Assembly: GCF_964019385.1 (NCBI RefSeq)
Contig: NC_088643.1
Coordinates: 80,958,699-81,022,698 of the forward strand
DNA: 64,000 nt
Source of the DNA: Sycon ciliatum
Taxonomy: Eukaryota > Porifera > Calcarea > Leucosolenida > Sycettidae
Direction: 5' to 3'
Position numbers and translations under genes: made by a program. Below, in pieces: positions 63,559 through 64,000 of this stretch; within the stretch, counting starts at the first letter, position 1, and each line of letters begins with the position of its first letter. Under the pieces are notes generated by a model. That model searched no databases and was not told the DNA's origin. It worked only from the letters and a program-made list of their open reading frames with translations.

Positions 63559-64000
63559 TCTTTCTCATCTGAACCTTCAACTGACAAAGCTCAACTTGGC
63601 ATGCCCCTGCATTGCAATCGTTGGATGAGGCCATTGCAATGAACATTGCTCATGTCACGTCCTGTGACAGCAGGATCTACATAGTGAGCAGCTCTGTGCT
63701 GAGCTATCAAACCCTTTTGGTACAATGTGGTTTGGCCAGTGTCTTGTCCCACGTGCTTAGCATGTAGGTTGAGCGACACGCGCTTCCCCACGTAGGTGAC
63801 ATGCCTTCTTGGCATGACACATCATGTGATCCAAGGCTGGAACCTGGTCAGGTAGGTTCTCGCGTTGTACGTTTCCTGGAAGTGCTTCACTTCCTGGAAA
63901 TGTGACTCCAGGCTTTGTGCAAAACCAAGTCACTACGACGTTCTACAGGTTTCCACGATGCCTCGGTGCTTTGTGCAAAGAGCCAAGACTAACCAACCGA
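63559..64000. other. Receptor intron, nothing recognised
   Basis: No further LDLa exon is visible. The next upstream exon of the receptor should lie beyond the window edge. Confidence 0.5.

Overview
This is a eukaryotic, almost certainly metazoan, genomic window. Coding sequence is split into small exons with GT-AG introns. One gene carries phase 1-1 LDL-receptor class A exons followed by fibronectin type III exons and a transmembrane segment, which is an animal receptor architecture. The rest is dense in retroelements, foldback elements and (CA)n, (CT)n and poly-G arrays. The species cannot be fixed from the sequence; a marine invertebrate, possibly non-bilaterian, is my guess. Two 200-N assembly gaps are present (5501-5700 and 26240-26439).

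Layout. (1) 1-14.9 kb is a graveyard of non-LTR retrotransposons. LINE A is frameshifted. LINE B has ORF1 across an assembly gap and an uninterrupted 960-residue endonuclease/RT ORF2. LINE C (minus) and LINE D (plus) lie head to head, each with a later insertion. A truncated second copy of LINE B, tRNA-derived SINEs and short palindromes follow. (2) 15.7-30.1 kb holds a plus-strand gene that I rebuilt exon by exon. It encodes a Ser/Arg-rich cytoplasmic-looking protein of unrecognised family. It has two large homologous exons (2a, 2b) with identical phases (0 in, 2 out), so only one can be used per transcript. It also has two consecutive 17-nt microexons. The rebuilt frame closes exactly: 1037 residues with 2a, 769 with 2b. 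(3) 31.7-63.3 kb holds the 3' part of a convergent minus-strand gene: 25 exons encoding nine LDLa repeats, five FN3 domains, a predicted alpha/beta juxtamembrane module, one TM helix and an acidic tail with a DxxLL (GGA-type) motif. This is best called a SorLA/SORL1-like sorting receptor; its 5' end lies beyond the window.

The receptor's introns are filled with mobile DNA. A near-intact DIRS-type tyrosine-recombinase retrotransposon sits inside a piggyBac-like TTAA element and is itself hit by a 358-bp TIR element. There are 191 uninterrupted 9-bp minisatellite units, a 1.65-kb TIR transposon with cysteine-rich ORFs, a second piggyBac-like element, a 21 x 30-bp array, a 5'-truncated Ty3/Gypsy copy with its 3' LTR, and several small TIR elements with visible target duplications.

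The two host genes converge on a roughly 1.6-kb shared 3' intergenic stretch. Nothing in the sequence says that they work together.
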